Assembly: GCA_037367405.1 (NCBI GenBank)
Contig: JAZKJV010003259.1
Span: 558,001 to 622,000 of the forward strand
Length of the DNA stretch: 64,000 bases
Direction: 5' to 3'
Source: Ottelia alismoides
Taxonomy: Eukaryota > Streptophyta > Magnoliopsida > Alismatales > Hydrocharitaceae
Made by a program: the position numbers and the translations under genes. The stretch's first letter is position 1. Each line of letters starts with the position of its first letter. Of this stretch, positions 19,760 to 32,299 are shown one piece after another. The notes under the pieces were generated by a model. The model ran no database searches. It worked only from the letters and a program-made list of their open reading frames with translations, and had not been told where the DNA came from.

Positions 19760-22700
19760 TGATGAATACCCATTCATCACTCTTTATTCTTATATTTTAG
19801 CTACAAAAACCTTTGCAAATGCATGTAGATATATGTAAATATAAATAATTACCAAAAGCATGCATTGTGTAAAAACCTATAATTAGCATGTTTTTGTGCA
19901 AAAATAAAAGAATAAAGATTAAAAAGAAAAAGAGGGAAATATTTAGAATAAATATTGAGCAACCTAACTCAAGGGAGGGCTCAGCATGGGCCTGACTGCA
20001 TAAAAGCCAAAGTAGAGGGAGATAGGAGCTCGTGTGTAAATATCTGTGTAAATAAATAAAACTATATTTTCCTCACCAAAAATATACTTGTAAATACTTG
20101 TATATATTTGTAAATATAAAAACAAAAGTAAAAAGTTAAAAATCAAAAAAATCAAAAATACAAAAATACATTGTACATATACCATGTATCTAGATGTACA
20201 TATCTATTTATTTTACCTATGTATATAAATAATAAAAATAAAATAAAAACACCCTTTTACTCCTTATTTTATAATGTAAATAAATAAAATATAAAATAAG
20301 GATAAAATTGTATAAAAATAATAATTAAAAATAAAAAAAATTCAAAACCCTATATATTGTATATACCTATATATAGTACATACTATGTATATAGCCTGTT
20401 TTCATTTCAGAAAAATTATTAAAAATCACCAAAAAATAGAAAAAATAAAATAAAAATAGTTTGTGTTTTGAGTTTTTACAAAATCGGGCCCTAGCTACCT
20501 TAAATTTGAGCTTTAAAATCTGGCCACGTGGCCCATCCTCATTGGGTCCTGGGGATGTTGACCGCCCGGTCAACTGACCCCCCCAGGACCACTTCGCGCG
20601 GATTCGAGCTTCGGACCCAACTTCTCGGATTTTTCTCCGCTCGACCCGATCACCAATCCGCCAAACCCCGGGTCCGAATCATTCTTCTTGCATCCGACAT
20701 CCTCGCCGGATCCGCTCCCTCGGGATCCGCGCACTCCTGAGCTTGCCCGGACCCCTTCTTCTCGGACCCCTAGCCATATAAAGCTGGAGCTCAGCCGCCT
20801 TCCCGCGACATCTTTGGCCATTCCCCTTCTTCCCTGTGAGCTCCAAAGGGACCGCACGAGTGACAGCGAGCATCTCCGCCTGTTGCAGCGAGGCGAGGAG
20901 GAGGAACCCACTGATCCGGCGATACACCCGTCGCAGCTCTGCCACCTGGGCGAGCTTCGAGCCTCGGGCAGAGACATCCCTTGAGGCGATGACCGGGAGC
21001 TTCCCCAGCTCCGCCACAGTCTAATCCTTTACCCAGGTAGTCCCTTAGCTTAGCTATTTCATCTAATTTCCATTTTCCCCCAATCTTCGCCGTCGTCATC
21101 TTTCTTCGATTCACCCCGGTTCCGACCACCGCTCGACCATCGGACCCGACCCACATCTCCGCCTTCCTCCGACGCACGTTCTCCACCCACTCACACAACC
21201 CAGCTCGCACAGGAGCTGGGAACCGGGCTCCACCGTCTTCCACCATCGCCGGAGCCCGCCGCCCCGACGCACCAGTCACCTTCACATCGCCTAACGGGGT
21301 CGAGGCACTTTGCCCTCGACCCGCGAGTCTTCTGAGCCCCTTTGCAGGTCATTCCGAGCCCATCTGAGGGCTTGGTCATTCAGGCCGGGAGACCCAGCTC
21401 CGCCGACCGTGCCTGAGCTCCTACGAGCTTGGGTCGATCATCGGAGCACCGCAGCAGACGCAGGAGCGCACCAGCTTGCTTCTCCAATCACCAGAGCGCT
21501 CCGAGGAGGAGGCAAGCGCCCGCACGAGCCCGGCAAAGTTCGCCGGGGACCAGTTCGTCCAGCACCCTCCAACGTCGTCGGATCAACCCTCAGCTCCAGA
21601 CGCCATCCTGACTGTTCATTCCTAGCGCCCCCTTTGACGTCAGATCTGAGGCGATTGATCCAGGCCGTCAGATCTCCACGTGTCCTGGCCTGGACCGTTG
21701 GATCGATCAGAGCAGTCCCAGTGCTGAGAGCGCCCCCATCCTGACCGTCCGATCTCCACGTGGCGGCCATCCAGCAGCTCCGGTTAATAAAGGGTAATTT
21801 ACCCTTAGGCCCTTATCTTTGCGTTATTTCATATCAATCCTGTAAATATTTAAATACGTTGTTTAGTTTTAGGTTTAATTGCATAGAGGACCCTGAGCTT
21901 TAGTGTAATTGCATATATACCCCTGCCTGTTGTGAGTCACGTGCTTCGTCACGTGTTGTTTTGGGTTATTTGCAGTTTGTGCCCTTGTAGTTCTGGTTGT
22001 TATGGAATGAATGAAAGTTTTGAGTTAATTGCATTTATACCCCTGTGCGTGGTTGTTTTACGCATGTGCGTTTTATTTTGGGTTATTTACAACTGAGCCC
22101 CATGGACTTTTGGTACGAGTTACCAATAGGTCCTCGAGACTTATTTTCTTTACATATAGATCCCTGAGTGCCCCAGGCACGCGCGTGCCGCGTGTTTTGC
22201 TGGGTATTTTGCACCAGGACCCCCAGAACTGTGGGTATTTGCACTTTGGTCCCTATGCACAGTGCCCTATCTCTATTTTTGAATAAAATATCAAATCACC
22301 TCCGAATCCAATGAGAATTTGACACATGGCTCCTGCCATGGTGTAGGATTTTCACGGAATTTTGAGGACATTTCTGATTTTGTTTGCTATTTTTAAAAAT
22401 TCAAAAACCTAGATTTTTGTTACTGTCTAGATTGAAAAATAACAAAGAAATATAAAAACTCCCTCAAAAATTCCCTAAAAATTAGCTACTGTTTAGTTTG
22501 TGTTCCTCGATTTTCTAGCCATTTTTGGCTATTTTTCCTCACTGAAAACCACTAAAAACGTAAAAACACTAAAAAACCCATAAAAATTCTAGTAAAAAAA
22601 TTAAAAATCCAAAAACAATAAAATGGGTACCTAAATTTTCCTTGTTTTATCATCTTTACAGGAAAATTACCTCCAGGCCATTTTGAGGCCCTTAGATATT

Positions 22701-23212
22701 TTATCTAGGGTTTCTTGGCTCGGCTGGACAGTACCTTTTATTTTTGCTACTGTTTGATTTTTAGAAAATAAAATAAATATCAGAAAATTATCAAAAATTC
22801 ACCAAAAACATAAAAAAATATAAAACACAAAAAATATTTTTGTTTTGATTTTTGGTTGATTTTTGGTGCTTGAAATAATTTGTTGAATTGTGTTCTTCCT
22901 TGCTTTTCTTATTTTCTTAATAAACTTAAAAATCCAAAAAAATATAAAAATAATTAAAAACCACTAAAAATACTTTCCTCTTTTCTTTTATTTGATTTGA
23001 CTACTTCGTAGGCCTCTCGGCCAATCCGTGCTCCTCGAGTTCGACCCTGGGTGCTATACCAGGTTAAACATGTAGCAGGACCGCTTCTTTGTTTTGATTG
23101 CTTGATTTGTCATTAGTGGTTCATTTTTCTTGAGACACATCGTCTGAGTGACCGAGGTCGCAACGACCACTTCTGTACCTTTACCTTAGTCGCTCGGTTT
23201 TTCGTGTTGTCA
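19760..23212 (+). mobile_element. Solo LTR of an Athila-like retrotransposon (3.45 kb) in the CACTA element
   Basis: It starts with the terminal palindrome TGATGAAT-ACCC-ATTCATCA and ends TTGTCA. AGCAT flanks it on both sides exactly (19755-19759 and 23213-23217), a perfect 5-bp TSD. There is no primer site or internal region, so this is a solo LTR left by LTR-LTR recombination. The composition is banded: an AT-rich start, a GC-rich middle (about 20520-21800) and AT-rich again. Near 23030 is a GAGTTCGACCCTGGGTGC motif like those about 150-200 bp from the ends of the other LTRs in this window. Confidence 0.92.
20777..20783 (+). promoter_or_regulatory. TATA box within the solo LTR
   Basis: TATAAAG sits in CCATATAAAGCTGG at the start of the GC-rich middle of the LTR, where an LTR promoter would be expected. 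There is no evidence of activity. Confidence 0.4.
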
Positions 23213-23217
23213 AGCAT

Positions 23218-25920
23218 GCACGGGGTGGGTGATCTATTGGACATGAAGGTCATGATCTAAGGAAGGAGTGCGGGAATTGTGAGTAAAATTTCACATTCTT
23301 ATTACATGTTTCATATTGTTTTAATAAATTGTAGCTATAATCTTATCTATCCCCATGATTCTAGTTATTCTATGCATTTCATATTCCTATCATTCCTTTT
23401 ATAATCATACTCCTGTTAAAGACCAAGATTGCTTGTCTTTTACTATTTTGCTGGAATTGTTTTGCAATGAACAGTCATGGAGTGCGGGGATTGTTCTTCT
23501 ATAATTGTTATCAGGCCATATGTACAACTTTCTACTACCAAACTCGGAGGATTTTGGAAGCAAATCTTTGCTACATGAGTTCATAGACAAAAGATTAGAG
23601 GGTTATATCTTGAGGAAGAGGTCTATATGGCAGGTCGTCTTGCCGCTCAATGTGGCAGTGCCGAGCTTCATCTACATCTTGACATGCAAGAAGTGTTGGC
23701 CATAACGGAAAGTGTACTTGATATATACCTTTGAATAGGCTCTGCTTACTTGAAGGTGCCACCATTATTAAGCTCGGTAGTAAGTATGAGTATCAAATTG
23801 ATTTCAGTGTATAGAAGAACTTCTTTAACAAATCATCACATCAACAATTTAACAAGGACAAAGTTCACTTAATGGACTAATCTTCTTGTTCCAGAGAATG
23901 TGCTAGAAGAATGACACTTGCGTCCATCGATGTTTTTTTTATTCTCCTTATATTTGTCTGCAAGCTTTTTGTAAGATATAGAGTTCTGAAATTCTTTTTT
24001 ATTTTAATAAAAGTGTCTCATTGCCATTAGTCAATGTGGATGAGAGTTTGGACCTCATAAGCTCAATGTGAAAGCCTATTGATGCCTATCTCTTTACCAA
24101 TGACAAGAAGTTCACGAGCAAATATCGCATCTCTTCCAAATCCATATGCATCAACGAGACCGCGTTTCGTGTGAGTTTCATCAATGATTCAAAACAAATA
24201 AGTTTGTTGTTGTAGCACACATTTTACGTTGAGCTAGTAGTTTGTTCTACACCCATTGGCTTCACATTTCCCTTTGACACTCATTGTTCCACTCTTGCTT
24301 TTTTCTATTGGATTTGAAATGAATTCTATATCTGTTATACCATGAGTTTATGTATTCACAGTGAATTTCTAAATATTGGATATGTTTTATTCATTAGCAC
24401 ACTTATAATCTTATTATTTTTTTAAGAAAGATCTACAATTAAATTTGTTGTGTTCTGGATAAATTCCTAGACATAGCATTTAAATATGGGCTTCAGTTCA
24501 TATATCTCTATTCACATTATTTTCAGATTTGGCACATCAAACATCGTAATTAATATTGTTCTAAAATTAAAGACTAAAGATCTCTTTATGATTAGATTGA
24601 ATATAATACTGTGTTGAAATCGTTGACAACTTTTTGTTGATATTTGAGTAGGTTGTTTTTGGACAATCAATGTAAAATCAATAAATGTGGCACATCTATA
24701 GCAGTACTTGACTGTTATGCATGAACTTGAGAAAATCAATTTTACATTGATTGAGTTATGATGGCATACTTATTAGAAATGAGCCAGATCTATTTGATTC
24801 CTAGAGCATTTATAACATGAGTGTGAGTATATCAAATGATTGTTTATAAATTTTATGGACTAAAGTACAATAGATAGGTTTACCATGCGACTTGTGTTGA
24901 AATTAGTTTATAGTTATCATTATCATAAACAAGTTTTATAGGTTATGTTTTATGAACAATATCAAAATCGATAGTCATGAATTTGATGCATATATTGTTG
25001 CTATATTTTTGACCCTGTTAGATATCATTCATTTTCTAATTTGTTCAAACCTAAATTGTTGCTATATTTTTCTTCTACTTTTGATTTCGTTCAGAGTATA
25101 CATCCCCATTTCACGTATCTGATGTCATTAGGTGCATATTTTGTTGATGTGAGTTGAATTGACTCTATTTCATTTAACTAAACAAAAACCTATCAGATGA
25201 TTAAGTACTGCTAGTTCTTGTCTGGGAAACTTGTTATTTGAAGAGATGCATTGGAGACGGGTGCTGGTGAAGTAGATCAAGCTACCCTTGAGGATTATGC
25301 TACGCTTGGTCGCGTGGACTCTCCATCGGTAAGGAACCTCTCTTTTGTAAATCTCACACTTCACCTGTAAGTGTTCCAATACTAATCTTTAAATGTTATC
25401 AATTATTTCATCTTTTATTTGCAACCTTCGTAGTGTCTGTGGCCATCACATTCCACTTATTTAGTGGTCTCCTTGGGTTAAGTGGTCTCCTTGGGTCTTT
25501 GGAGGATTTGCTTTTCTTCAACAATATCCAGTAAGAATCGCATAAAATGCACGTCTTCCGCTTATAAATTCATAGCATGTTCCTATTGTTGCCGAGGGAA
25601 TATTACAACTTGAGTAACCATAGATGGAATAACATAGGTGTTGTTATTTGTAAACCTATGTTGTAGGGAAGAAATGCAACTCTATCATGATGTTATGAGA
25701 TGCACAAAAAAAGACCTCTAGATGACAAATATATCTTGTGACAAACTCAACCAATCAAGGAATCCAATCAATATTACAAGAGGTTTGCTTGTCGCCTACT
25801 GTTTGCGAGTATTTGCTTTCTAGGAATCTAATCGACGACTATTGTTGGAACCTTGTAGGCGATACATTTGATTAGCTAGCATCATTTTTGTATATCAATT
25901 TTTACATCCCTCATACGTCC
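23218..25920. other. CACTA interior between the solo LTR and possible exons
   Basis: AT-rich sequence with many short frames. One stretch near 23505-23700 (LLPNSEDFGSKSLLHEF, then IDKRLEGYILRKRSIW) reads like protein but I do not recognise it. No firm gene call is possible. Confidence 0.4.
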
Positions 25921-25930
25921 TCATAATATG

Positions 25931-26560
25931 ACAGCAATTGTGGAACGAGATTATTACTCGGTCTTCCAGCATGTTGGATTTAGTTATCCTCGTCCATATT
26001 CAGAGGTAAAAATGTTTGAGTTATTGCGTCTTTATTGCTCACATTAGTTAACATTATATATCACTTTCTTATCATAGAATGTTTTGGATTTCTCACGTAC
26101 AAGTGACAGCGATAGACATTATGCAAGTGGTGGGAGTGGTGATAGGAATAACGGAATAGGTATTCATGATGGTGGTGTAATGGAAATTCATGTTAGTTTA
26201 CCATCGAGTAACATACAGGTAAACTTAAAACATATTCGAAATATTTGTTAGTTATTTCATTGTTATTTATTTACAAAATTATGATCATGATCCTGCAACA
26301 GAGAGGTCAACCTGTTAATGATACACTCAAAAATTTACCATGCTCATCAAATACAATGCAAGATTCATTGCATTCTCAGGTATAATATCCATTTTAATGT
26401 TTGTTTGTAATAAATTTATATTTACTAATTTCTTTCTTATCTTGTTATAGGACCATGATCAAAGTTGGCTTAGATCTAGAAATGACAAGTCATTTGTCCC
26501 TTATAGAGGATACACAATCACTTTTTTGCTGATTTATTCAATTTTTCGATGGTGGTGACC
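25931..26560 (+). pseudogene. Possible four-exon coding remnant inside the CACTA element, unknown family
   Basis: Four consecutive open segments are separated by short AT-rich introns with GT and AG borders, and all junctions are phase 0: an exon ending at 26005 (ERDYYSVFQHVGFSYPRPYS), 26078-26218 (starting NVLDFSRTSDSDRHYASGG), 26302-26379 (RGQPVNDTLKNLPCSSNTMQ) and from 26451 (DHDQSWLRSRNDKSFVPYRG) to a stop near 26558. The regular phase makes chance less likely. I do not recognise the protein. It could be a captured host gene or a remnant of the element's own gene. Confidence 0.35.
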
Positions 26561-28172
26561 ATCACCATGATATTTTGTGTTCTATACGATATTGACTTTG
26601 AAGGATATTAAATTTCTTTGAATATTTCTTTTGATACATCTTTTTAGTTTTTTTAATCTCCCTATAAAAATACTAGTTGGTACATTTTTTCCTTTTGTGC
26701 AATCGGTTAATCAATTTCTATTTATTGTTAGTCTACTACTTCATCTTTATTTTCCAAGTTTATATATCTGTTGTGTTAGTTTGTTTTGTTAGATCTGGTC
26801 AACAACATTGAAGTGATCATGCCAAGTTCTCAAGGTTAGTAATTCATTGTCAAGTTGCTGTTAAAGAAACTATGAGTAATTTGACAAGGTCGTGAATTTA
26901 TCAAACAAATCCTAATTGATGTTTCACCAACTTCACTATCATTGTTTTTATTTTTTTGTAATTTTGTAGGGAAATCTCTTGCACATGTGCAGTCATGGAT
27001 TATTGTGATTATGTGAATACCATGGTTCCATTCATATGAATCACGACCATATATGTTAAATTGCAGGTAATATGTAAATCAGGCGAATCAAGATCAATTC
27101 TGCACCCTCCCAACTTTTGAATGTCAGTTTATTCAATTGTTTGACCTTTCTGCATCAGGTTTGATTGATCTTATAATTCACTCCAGTGATAATGTAGACA
27201 TAATGGAATTGGTCAAACATCTTCATCCGTAAGGAAGGGAATATTTGTATTGTTCTCGTGCATTGTTGCTTTCCCCTTCTCTTTCCCTGATATTTTTGAT
27301 ACTCCTTTTAGGTGCTTTTAGGGATTCCATTGTTGGAATGGACTAACCGAGCTTCATGCTTTCCTCGCCTTGCTATTGGTTACGAGTCTTCTTGCTATAG
27401 TTATCTCTGGAGAGAGGTTAATATTGACATTTGTATTGAATAAGATGTACTCCTAATCTGCTTGATCTCCTGGAATGCTTTCCTAAAAAAATCTACTTGA
27501 ATGCTGTGATTCTTGTCATGTCAAACAACTTTTTTCCGATATTTTCCTATCAAAGTTTCAAGAGAACATATGGAACCAACATGAAGTCCTGCAATTTGGA
27601 CACAAGGTATGTCTATCAAAATATCAATAGATATGTGGACATGTTTGTCTTGAACGGAATATAATGCTTAAACTCGAGACAGCGAGTCCATTCTGTTGTA
27701 TCAAGATATACAGAGTAAAACTTTTTTGTTATTTGACAGAGCTTGGCTTGCAGGATCTGTCGCAGACTTTTTCCCGATCACCCTCGGTTGGACACAGCGG
27801 GAGATCGGGCCTCTCTTCGGCATGTCCTTGTTGCATAATCTTTCCGTGATTCTGATGTTGGACATTTTCAGGTGAGTGGGCTTTTAATTTAGTTGCTTAA
27901 TTGCTATATGATTTGAAATTAATTCTGAACTTTATGTTACTTCTGTTTAATTAAATTTCATAGTGTGTCGTAAGGTATAAACTATGTCGCAGCATTGCTG
28001 CTCCTTGTTATGAAGATAGAAGAAGATGCATTTTGGATGCTTTTTGTGTTGCTAGAAAATGTTCTAGTGAGCGACTGCTACACTGACAATCTATCTGTAT
28101 GTCATATTGAACAGAGCGTCTTCAAAGATTTGCTGGCAAAAAAAATGTCCATGGTAGCTCTCAGAGCGAGCG
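26561..28172. other. CACTA interior upstream of the ABCB fragment
   Basis: AT-rich sequence. Stretches at about 27095-27230 and 27330-27420 have codon-like composition with AG and GT borders but no recognisable motif. Nothing firmer is supported. Confidence 0.35.
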
Positions 28173-29026
28173 TTGTTCATGGACGCTCAACAGAGTATGG
28201 TCGTCGTCATCGAGTTCGAGCGAGGAGGAGACCAACGCAACAAGATCTCTTCGCTACGCACTGAGGGAGCCGATACACGCTCCTCAGAGCCACTGCAACA
28301 TAAGGACAATGTGGAAGGAAACCGTGCTGCTGGAGCTACTGATGGAAAACCAGTTAGATCTCCGTAGCCCATGAGCTTTGTCGAGTTGTTCTGCTTTGCA
28401 GATGGGTTGGATTGTATATTGATGAGTATCGGTACTGTCGGAGCTCTGGTTCATGGCTGTTCACTTCCTATCTTTCTCCGGTTCTTAGCCAATCTTGTAA
28501 ACTCCTTTGGGTCGAACACTGCCGATACCGATGCCATGGTTCACCAAGTTGTCAAGGTAATGAGAATCGAAATGTGGGTCTGATTCAATAGTTGTTTCTC
28601 TTGGTTAATCGATACTTTTATATGTTTGTTTGCAGTACGTGCACTACTTCCTGGTGGTAGGAGTTGCGATCTGGGCTTTGTCATGGGCCGGTGAGCTTGT
28701 TCTTTGTAGAATTACCCATCGAGCTTCGTAGTTCGGTAGCTCATGGCTCGGTTTGGGTTTTTTTTATGAACAAAGATACGTGTTGGATGTGGACTGGGGA
28801 GAGGCGGAGCGCCAAGGTAAGGATCAAGTACCTGGACCCTGCTCTGAATCAAGATGTGTGGTACTTTGACACGCAAGTCCGGACCTCCGACATCATCCAT
28901 GCCATCAATGCTGATGTTGTAGCTGTTCAAGATGCTATTAGCGAGAAGGTGGGAATGCTCCGATACATGGCAACTTTCGTAGCTGGATTTGTCGTTGGTT
29001 TCACAGCATCGTGGCACTGGAGATAA
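28173..29026 (+). pseudogene. Captured ABCB1/PGP1-type (P-glycoprotein) gene fragment, three exons
   Basis: The segment from 28371 reads MSFVELFCFADGLDCILMSI, then GTVGALVHGCSLPIFLRFLA, then LVNSFGSNTAD, ending at a donor at 28557. Exon 2 (28636-28690, YVHYFLVVGVAIWALSWA) and exon 3 (from 28776, CWMWTGERRSAKVRIKYLD, then NQDVWYFDTQVRTSD, AINADV, VQDAISEK and YMATFVAGFVVGFTASW) follow in phase. This matches the start of plant ABCB1 auxin-efflux transporters: the N-terminal segment, first transmembrane helices and first extracellular/intracellular loops. The in-frame N-terminal part from 28173 is cut by a TAG at 28365-28367. After GFTASW homology fades and TAA follows at 29024-29026. The nucleotide-binding domains are absent. 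Introns are kept, so capture was from genomic DNA. It may be transcribed but cannot be a transporter. Confidence 0.88.
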
Positions 29027-29614
29027 ATGGGCTGCGTTGATCGTTGCCTTGTAACCCGGAAATAGGGTGATTGTAGCTCTCGTCTCAAGGACAAACATGT
29101 AGCAATTGATGCGGCTGTTCTCATTCTTTTTTATATATGTTAAAGTTTATATGCAAGAGTGTCACCATTATATACACATACTTTTTGGTATAATCTACAT
29201 GTATTTATTGATATTTATATAATTTTTCCCAGGCAAAATAATTTTCATTTGAAAATTCCAGGTAGTTGAGGTTGTGGTGACAGATCAAATTTGTCGTTAC
29301 AACTATCTTTCTTTTATTACTTTGGTGACCAAATAGATGTCACAATAAACATTGTAACAGTCTTGTTGTCACTACAAACTGTAGTGACCCAGCTTTTGGA
29401 GATGGAACAATGGTGACGAATTGGTTGTCCTAATAACCATTTTCGTCACTACAAAATGTCATTCCGTCACTACAGTTTTGACACTAAAAGTCCATTTTGT
29501 TGTAGTGAACAATGAGGAATAGTCGTACCACTGGGAACCGTGTCGGGAAGAGAATTGACCCCTTATTCCAGGGCTTATTCTCCTACCAAACATGCCCTGA
29601 AAAAAGAGGACATC

Positions 29615-30383
29615 CGTTGGGGATAACAAGAGTATCCCTAAATTCCAAAATCTGTCCTGCAACAAAGAGGGCACAACACAAAAATGAATTCCCCAAACGA
29701 AAATCAAATGGATGCGATGACAAGCAAATCACAACAAGTAACCACAGAGATACGAATTTTAACGTTCAAATCCTTGCTCGGTGTGAGCAAGGAAAAACCA
29801 TGGGACAAGATCGGCAACAAATCCACTAGGTCAAAGTGGAGCCAAATGTTCTTCATGGTTTTTTTGCCCAATAAATTAATCGAGATACAAGCCACGAGAA
29901 CAATCGATATTTATTGAACAATCAAATAACTATCTCAAGGTATCCAAGGTACCAAAAATGCTCAAATGCAAATGGGATGAAGAGACTTCTCTGAGGCTCC
30001 AGAATGGAGATCCAAAATGATGCTTGGCTCCTTGAGGTCGTCCACAACACGGTCTCCCTACTGCTGCAGTTGAGCTCGCCCAAACCACTGCTCCTCCCAA
30101 ACCTGCAACCCTATCCATTGCTCCTCTCGAACCCAGGTTGTTGCTGCTCTCTAGCCCGAGATGTTGCTTCGCTCAAGCACGAGCTCAACCTCTCTCTTGC
30201 TCTCTCGCGCGGAGGAAGTGGAAGGTTTCAAAACCTTGCTATTGTGCGTATGTACTCTGGGATGAGAAATCAGTTATAGCCGGATGGGATTGTGCCATGG
30301 AAAATCCCCATCCAATGGAAAGGGATTTTGCAAATTTGAAAGGATGCCCCCAAGGTGGGATCAGATATGAAAAGAAATCCAAC
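29615..30383 (-). repeat. 3' LTR of the copia element (left copy)
   Basis: It aligns with 33610-33984 over its first about 380 bp. The outer end is mutated (CGTTGGGG in place of TGTTGTTC). The inner end is placed by the adjacent polypurine tract, so it is accurate only to a few bases. Confidence 0.7.
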
Positions 30384-30431
30384 CACCTCCCCCTCCGGTT
30401 CCAACATGGAGGTGTCATCCGATGATGGTGG

Positions 30432-31048
30432 TCATGAAGTAGTGACACCGCTCAGCTCTCTGCAGAGCGGAATTTTGTCACGAGTGACTGCCTTTGTCAA
30501 CATATCTGAAGGATTCCCATCAGTATGTAACTTCTTCAACATGAGATGCTTCTGATCAATTGCATCTCTCAGCCGATGGTATCTCACATAGACGTGTTTT
30601 GTGCGAGCATGGTGCATGGTACTCTTGCTCAAGTCCATAGCGCTCTAGCTATCACAAAACACAACTGGCTCATTGTCATCCAATCCAAACTCATCAAGGA
30701 AAGTGCTGTAGACACAACACTTCATTCTCAGCCTCTACTGCTGCTATGTATTCTTCCTCAGTAGTCGAGAGAGCAACACATTTCTGGAGCTTGGATTGCC
30801 ATGATATGGCTTCCCCTGCAAATGTGAGATTTTCTCTGGTCCACATCTCCTATCATATCTGCATCAGTGTAATCACATAGTTTGGGATCTGACCTCCCAA
30901 ATACAAGACACATACTTGTGGTCCCTCTCAAGTATCTCAAAATCCATTTCACTGCCTCCCAATGATCTTTCCATGGATTGGACATGAATATGCTCACCAC
31001 AACCACATCATGGGCTACGTCAGGTCTGGAGCAAACCATGATGTACAT
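30432..31048 (-). pseudogene. copia RNase H fragment
   Basis: Minus-strand frames read SRPDVAHDVVVVS, HWEAVKWILRYLRGTTSM and LCDYTDADMIGDVDQRKS, then, closer to the LTR, HARTKHVYVRYHRLRDAI and TDGNPSDMLTKAVTRDK. These are the conserved blocks at the reverse transcriptase/RNase H boundary and at the end of copia polyproteins. The connecting part is out of frame with stops. Confidence 0.82.
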
Positions 31049-31176
31049 GAAGCTCCCAATTGCAGACTAGTATGGGATCTTGGCCATCTCTGTTTTCTCC
31101 TCAGAAGTGGATGGAGATGACTCTTTGGTCAACTTGAAATGATAGGTTAAAGGTGTGCTGACATGCTTCGTATTCT

Positions 31177-31995
31177 TCATGTTAAACCGCTCCAGCACAT
31201 GTTCAACATATTTCTCATATGATAACCACAATATGCGCTCTTCCCTGTCGTTGTAATCTGCATCCCAAAGATGTGTCTTGCCATGCCCAAATCCTTCATC
31301 TCAGAGTTCTTGGAGAGTTCTCTCTTGAGTTTTGCAATCAAGTTGGAATCATGATCAACAATTAGCATATCGTCCACGCATAATAAAAGAATGACGAACT
31401 TGTCATTGGGAAGACGACAAACATATACACATGGATCGATTGTAGTCCTCTTGAAGTCATGCTTTGCCATGAAAGTATCAAACTTCAAGTACCACTATCT
31501 CAGGACTTTCTTCAAGCCATAGAGTCTCTTCCTCAACCTACAAACCATGACCTCTTTCCCTTTCTCTTGAAATTCTTGTGGCTGCTCAATGTAGATTTTT
31601 TTCCTTCAAATCACCGTGAATAAACATTGTCTTCACATCCATCTGCTCCAGCTCAAGGTCCATGTTAGCAACAAGTCCTAGAACCATTCTCACTGAATTC
31701 ATCTTCACCACTAATGAGAAATCTCATCATGGTCCACTCCTTCTTTTTGGATAATCCCTTTTACCACCAATCTGACCTTGTACTTAACCTGCTTGCCACC
31801 ATCATCAGACTTCAATTTGTAAATCCATTTGTTCTTCAATTCTCTCTTTCCTTTAGGAAGATTGACACGATCATTAGTGCAATTTTTCATGAGAGATAAC
31901 ATCTCTTCATTCATTGCGTTGATCCAATGACCCTTTCCTCTATGACCCTTTGCCTCCAAAAAGGTGTGTAGTTCACCTGCATATGTAAGCATCAC
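31177..31995 (-). pseudogene. copia reverse transcriptase fragment
   Basis: The minus strand reads WINAMNEEMLSLMKNCT, KGKRELKNKWIYKLKSDDGG, then after breaks CVDDMLIVDHDSNLIAKLK and MKDLGMARHIFGMQI. CVDDM corresponds to the YVDDM catalytic motif with Tyr replaced by Cys. Stops and shifts lie between the blocks (for example just after about 31711), so no active enzyme is encoded. Confidence 0.85.
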
Positions 31996-32299
31996 ATAAT
32001 GGGAAGTAGGGTAATGAGATGATGGTTGACGTACTCTCTCAGATCTCCTAACCTGAGGCTCTACCGCGTCGTCATGTGGATGAAGATGCTCCCCCTGCCC
32101 CAGGTCCTCTATACTTGCATCAATGGGGTCTGCATCTAGCTCGTGCTACTCTGGCTGCCCATCCTCTCCACATGTACCCTGTACTGGAGAGGGGTTTGTG
32201 TCTTCATTACTATCATCATCCATGGAGAACTCATTTGCATCACCACTCTCAGTACCATCCTCAGTCCATGTCTGATTCTCATAGAAAGTCACATCCTTA

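Larger units (their letters stand above)
17236..29507. mobile_element. Pack-CACTA element, about 12.3 kb, complete ends
   Basis: It begins CACTACAAGAAAA and ends with the inverted equivalent TTTTGTTGTAGTG. AAC flanks both sides (17233-17235 and 29508-29510), the 3-bp TSD of CACTA elements. Subterminal sequences also match in inverted orientation: ATGACCATTTTGTATTGACG on the left against ATGACATTTTGTAGTGACG read from the right end, with several GTCACTACA motifs in the last 250 bp. I found no recognisable transposase. The element carries an ABCB1-type gene fragment, a GA-rich segment behind a leader-like sequence, possible further exons and a solo LTR. It is non-autonomous and probably moved by enzymes from elsewhere. 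Confidence 0.9.
17076..29596. mobile_element. Harbinger/Tourist-like MITE split by a CACTA insertion
   Basis: The left part (17076-17235) starts GGCCTGTTCGATAGGAGAAT. The right part (29508-29596), reverse-complemented, starts GGCATGTTTGGTAGGAGAAT, so the two are an inverted-repeat pair. Flanking both is CTG (17073-17075 and 29597-29599), matching the 3-bp TSD of Harbinger-type elements. Without the intervening CACTA element the MITE is about 250 bp. Both arms are rich in GAATAAGG and GAGAATAA motifs. Confidence 0.72.

Noticed and set aside
21310..21744. 144-codon ORF and overlapping frames in the solo LTR
   Set aside because: GC-rich LTR sequence with open frames on both strands and no recognisable protein.
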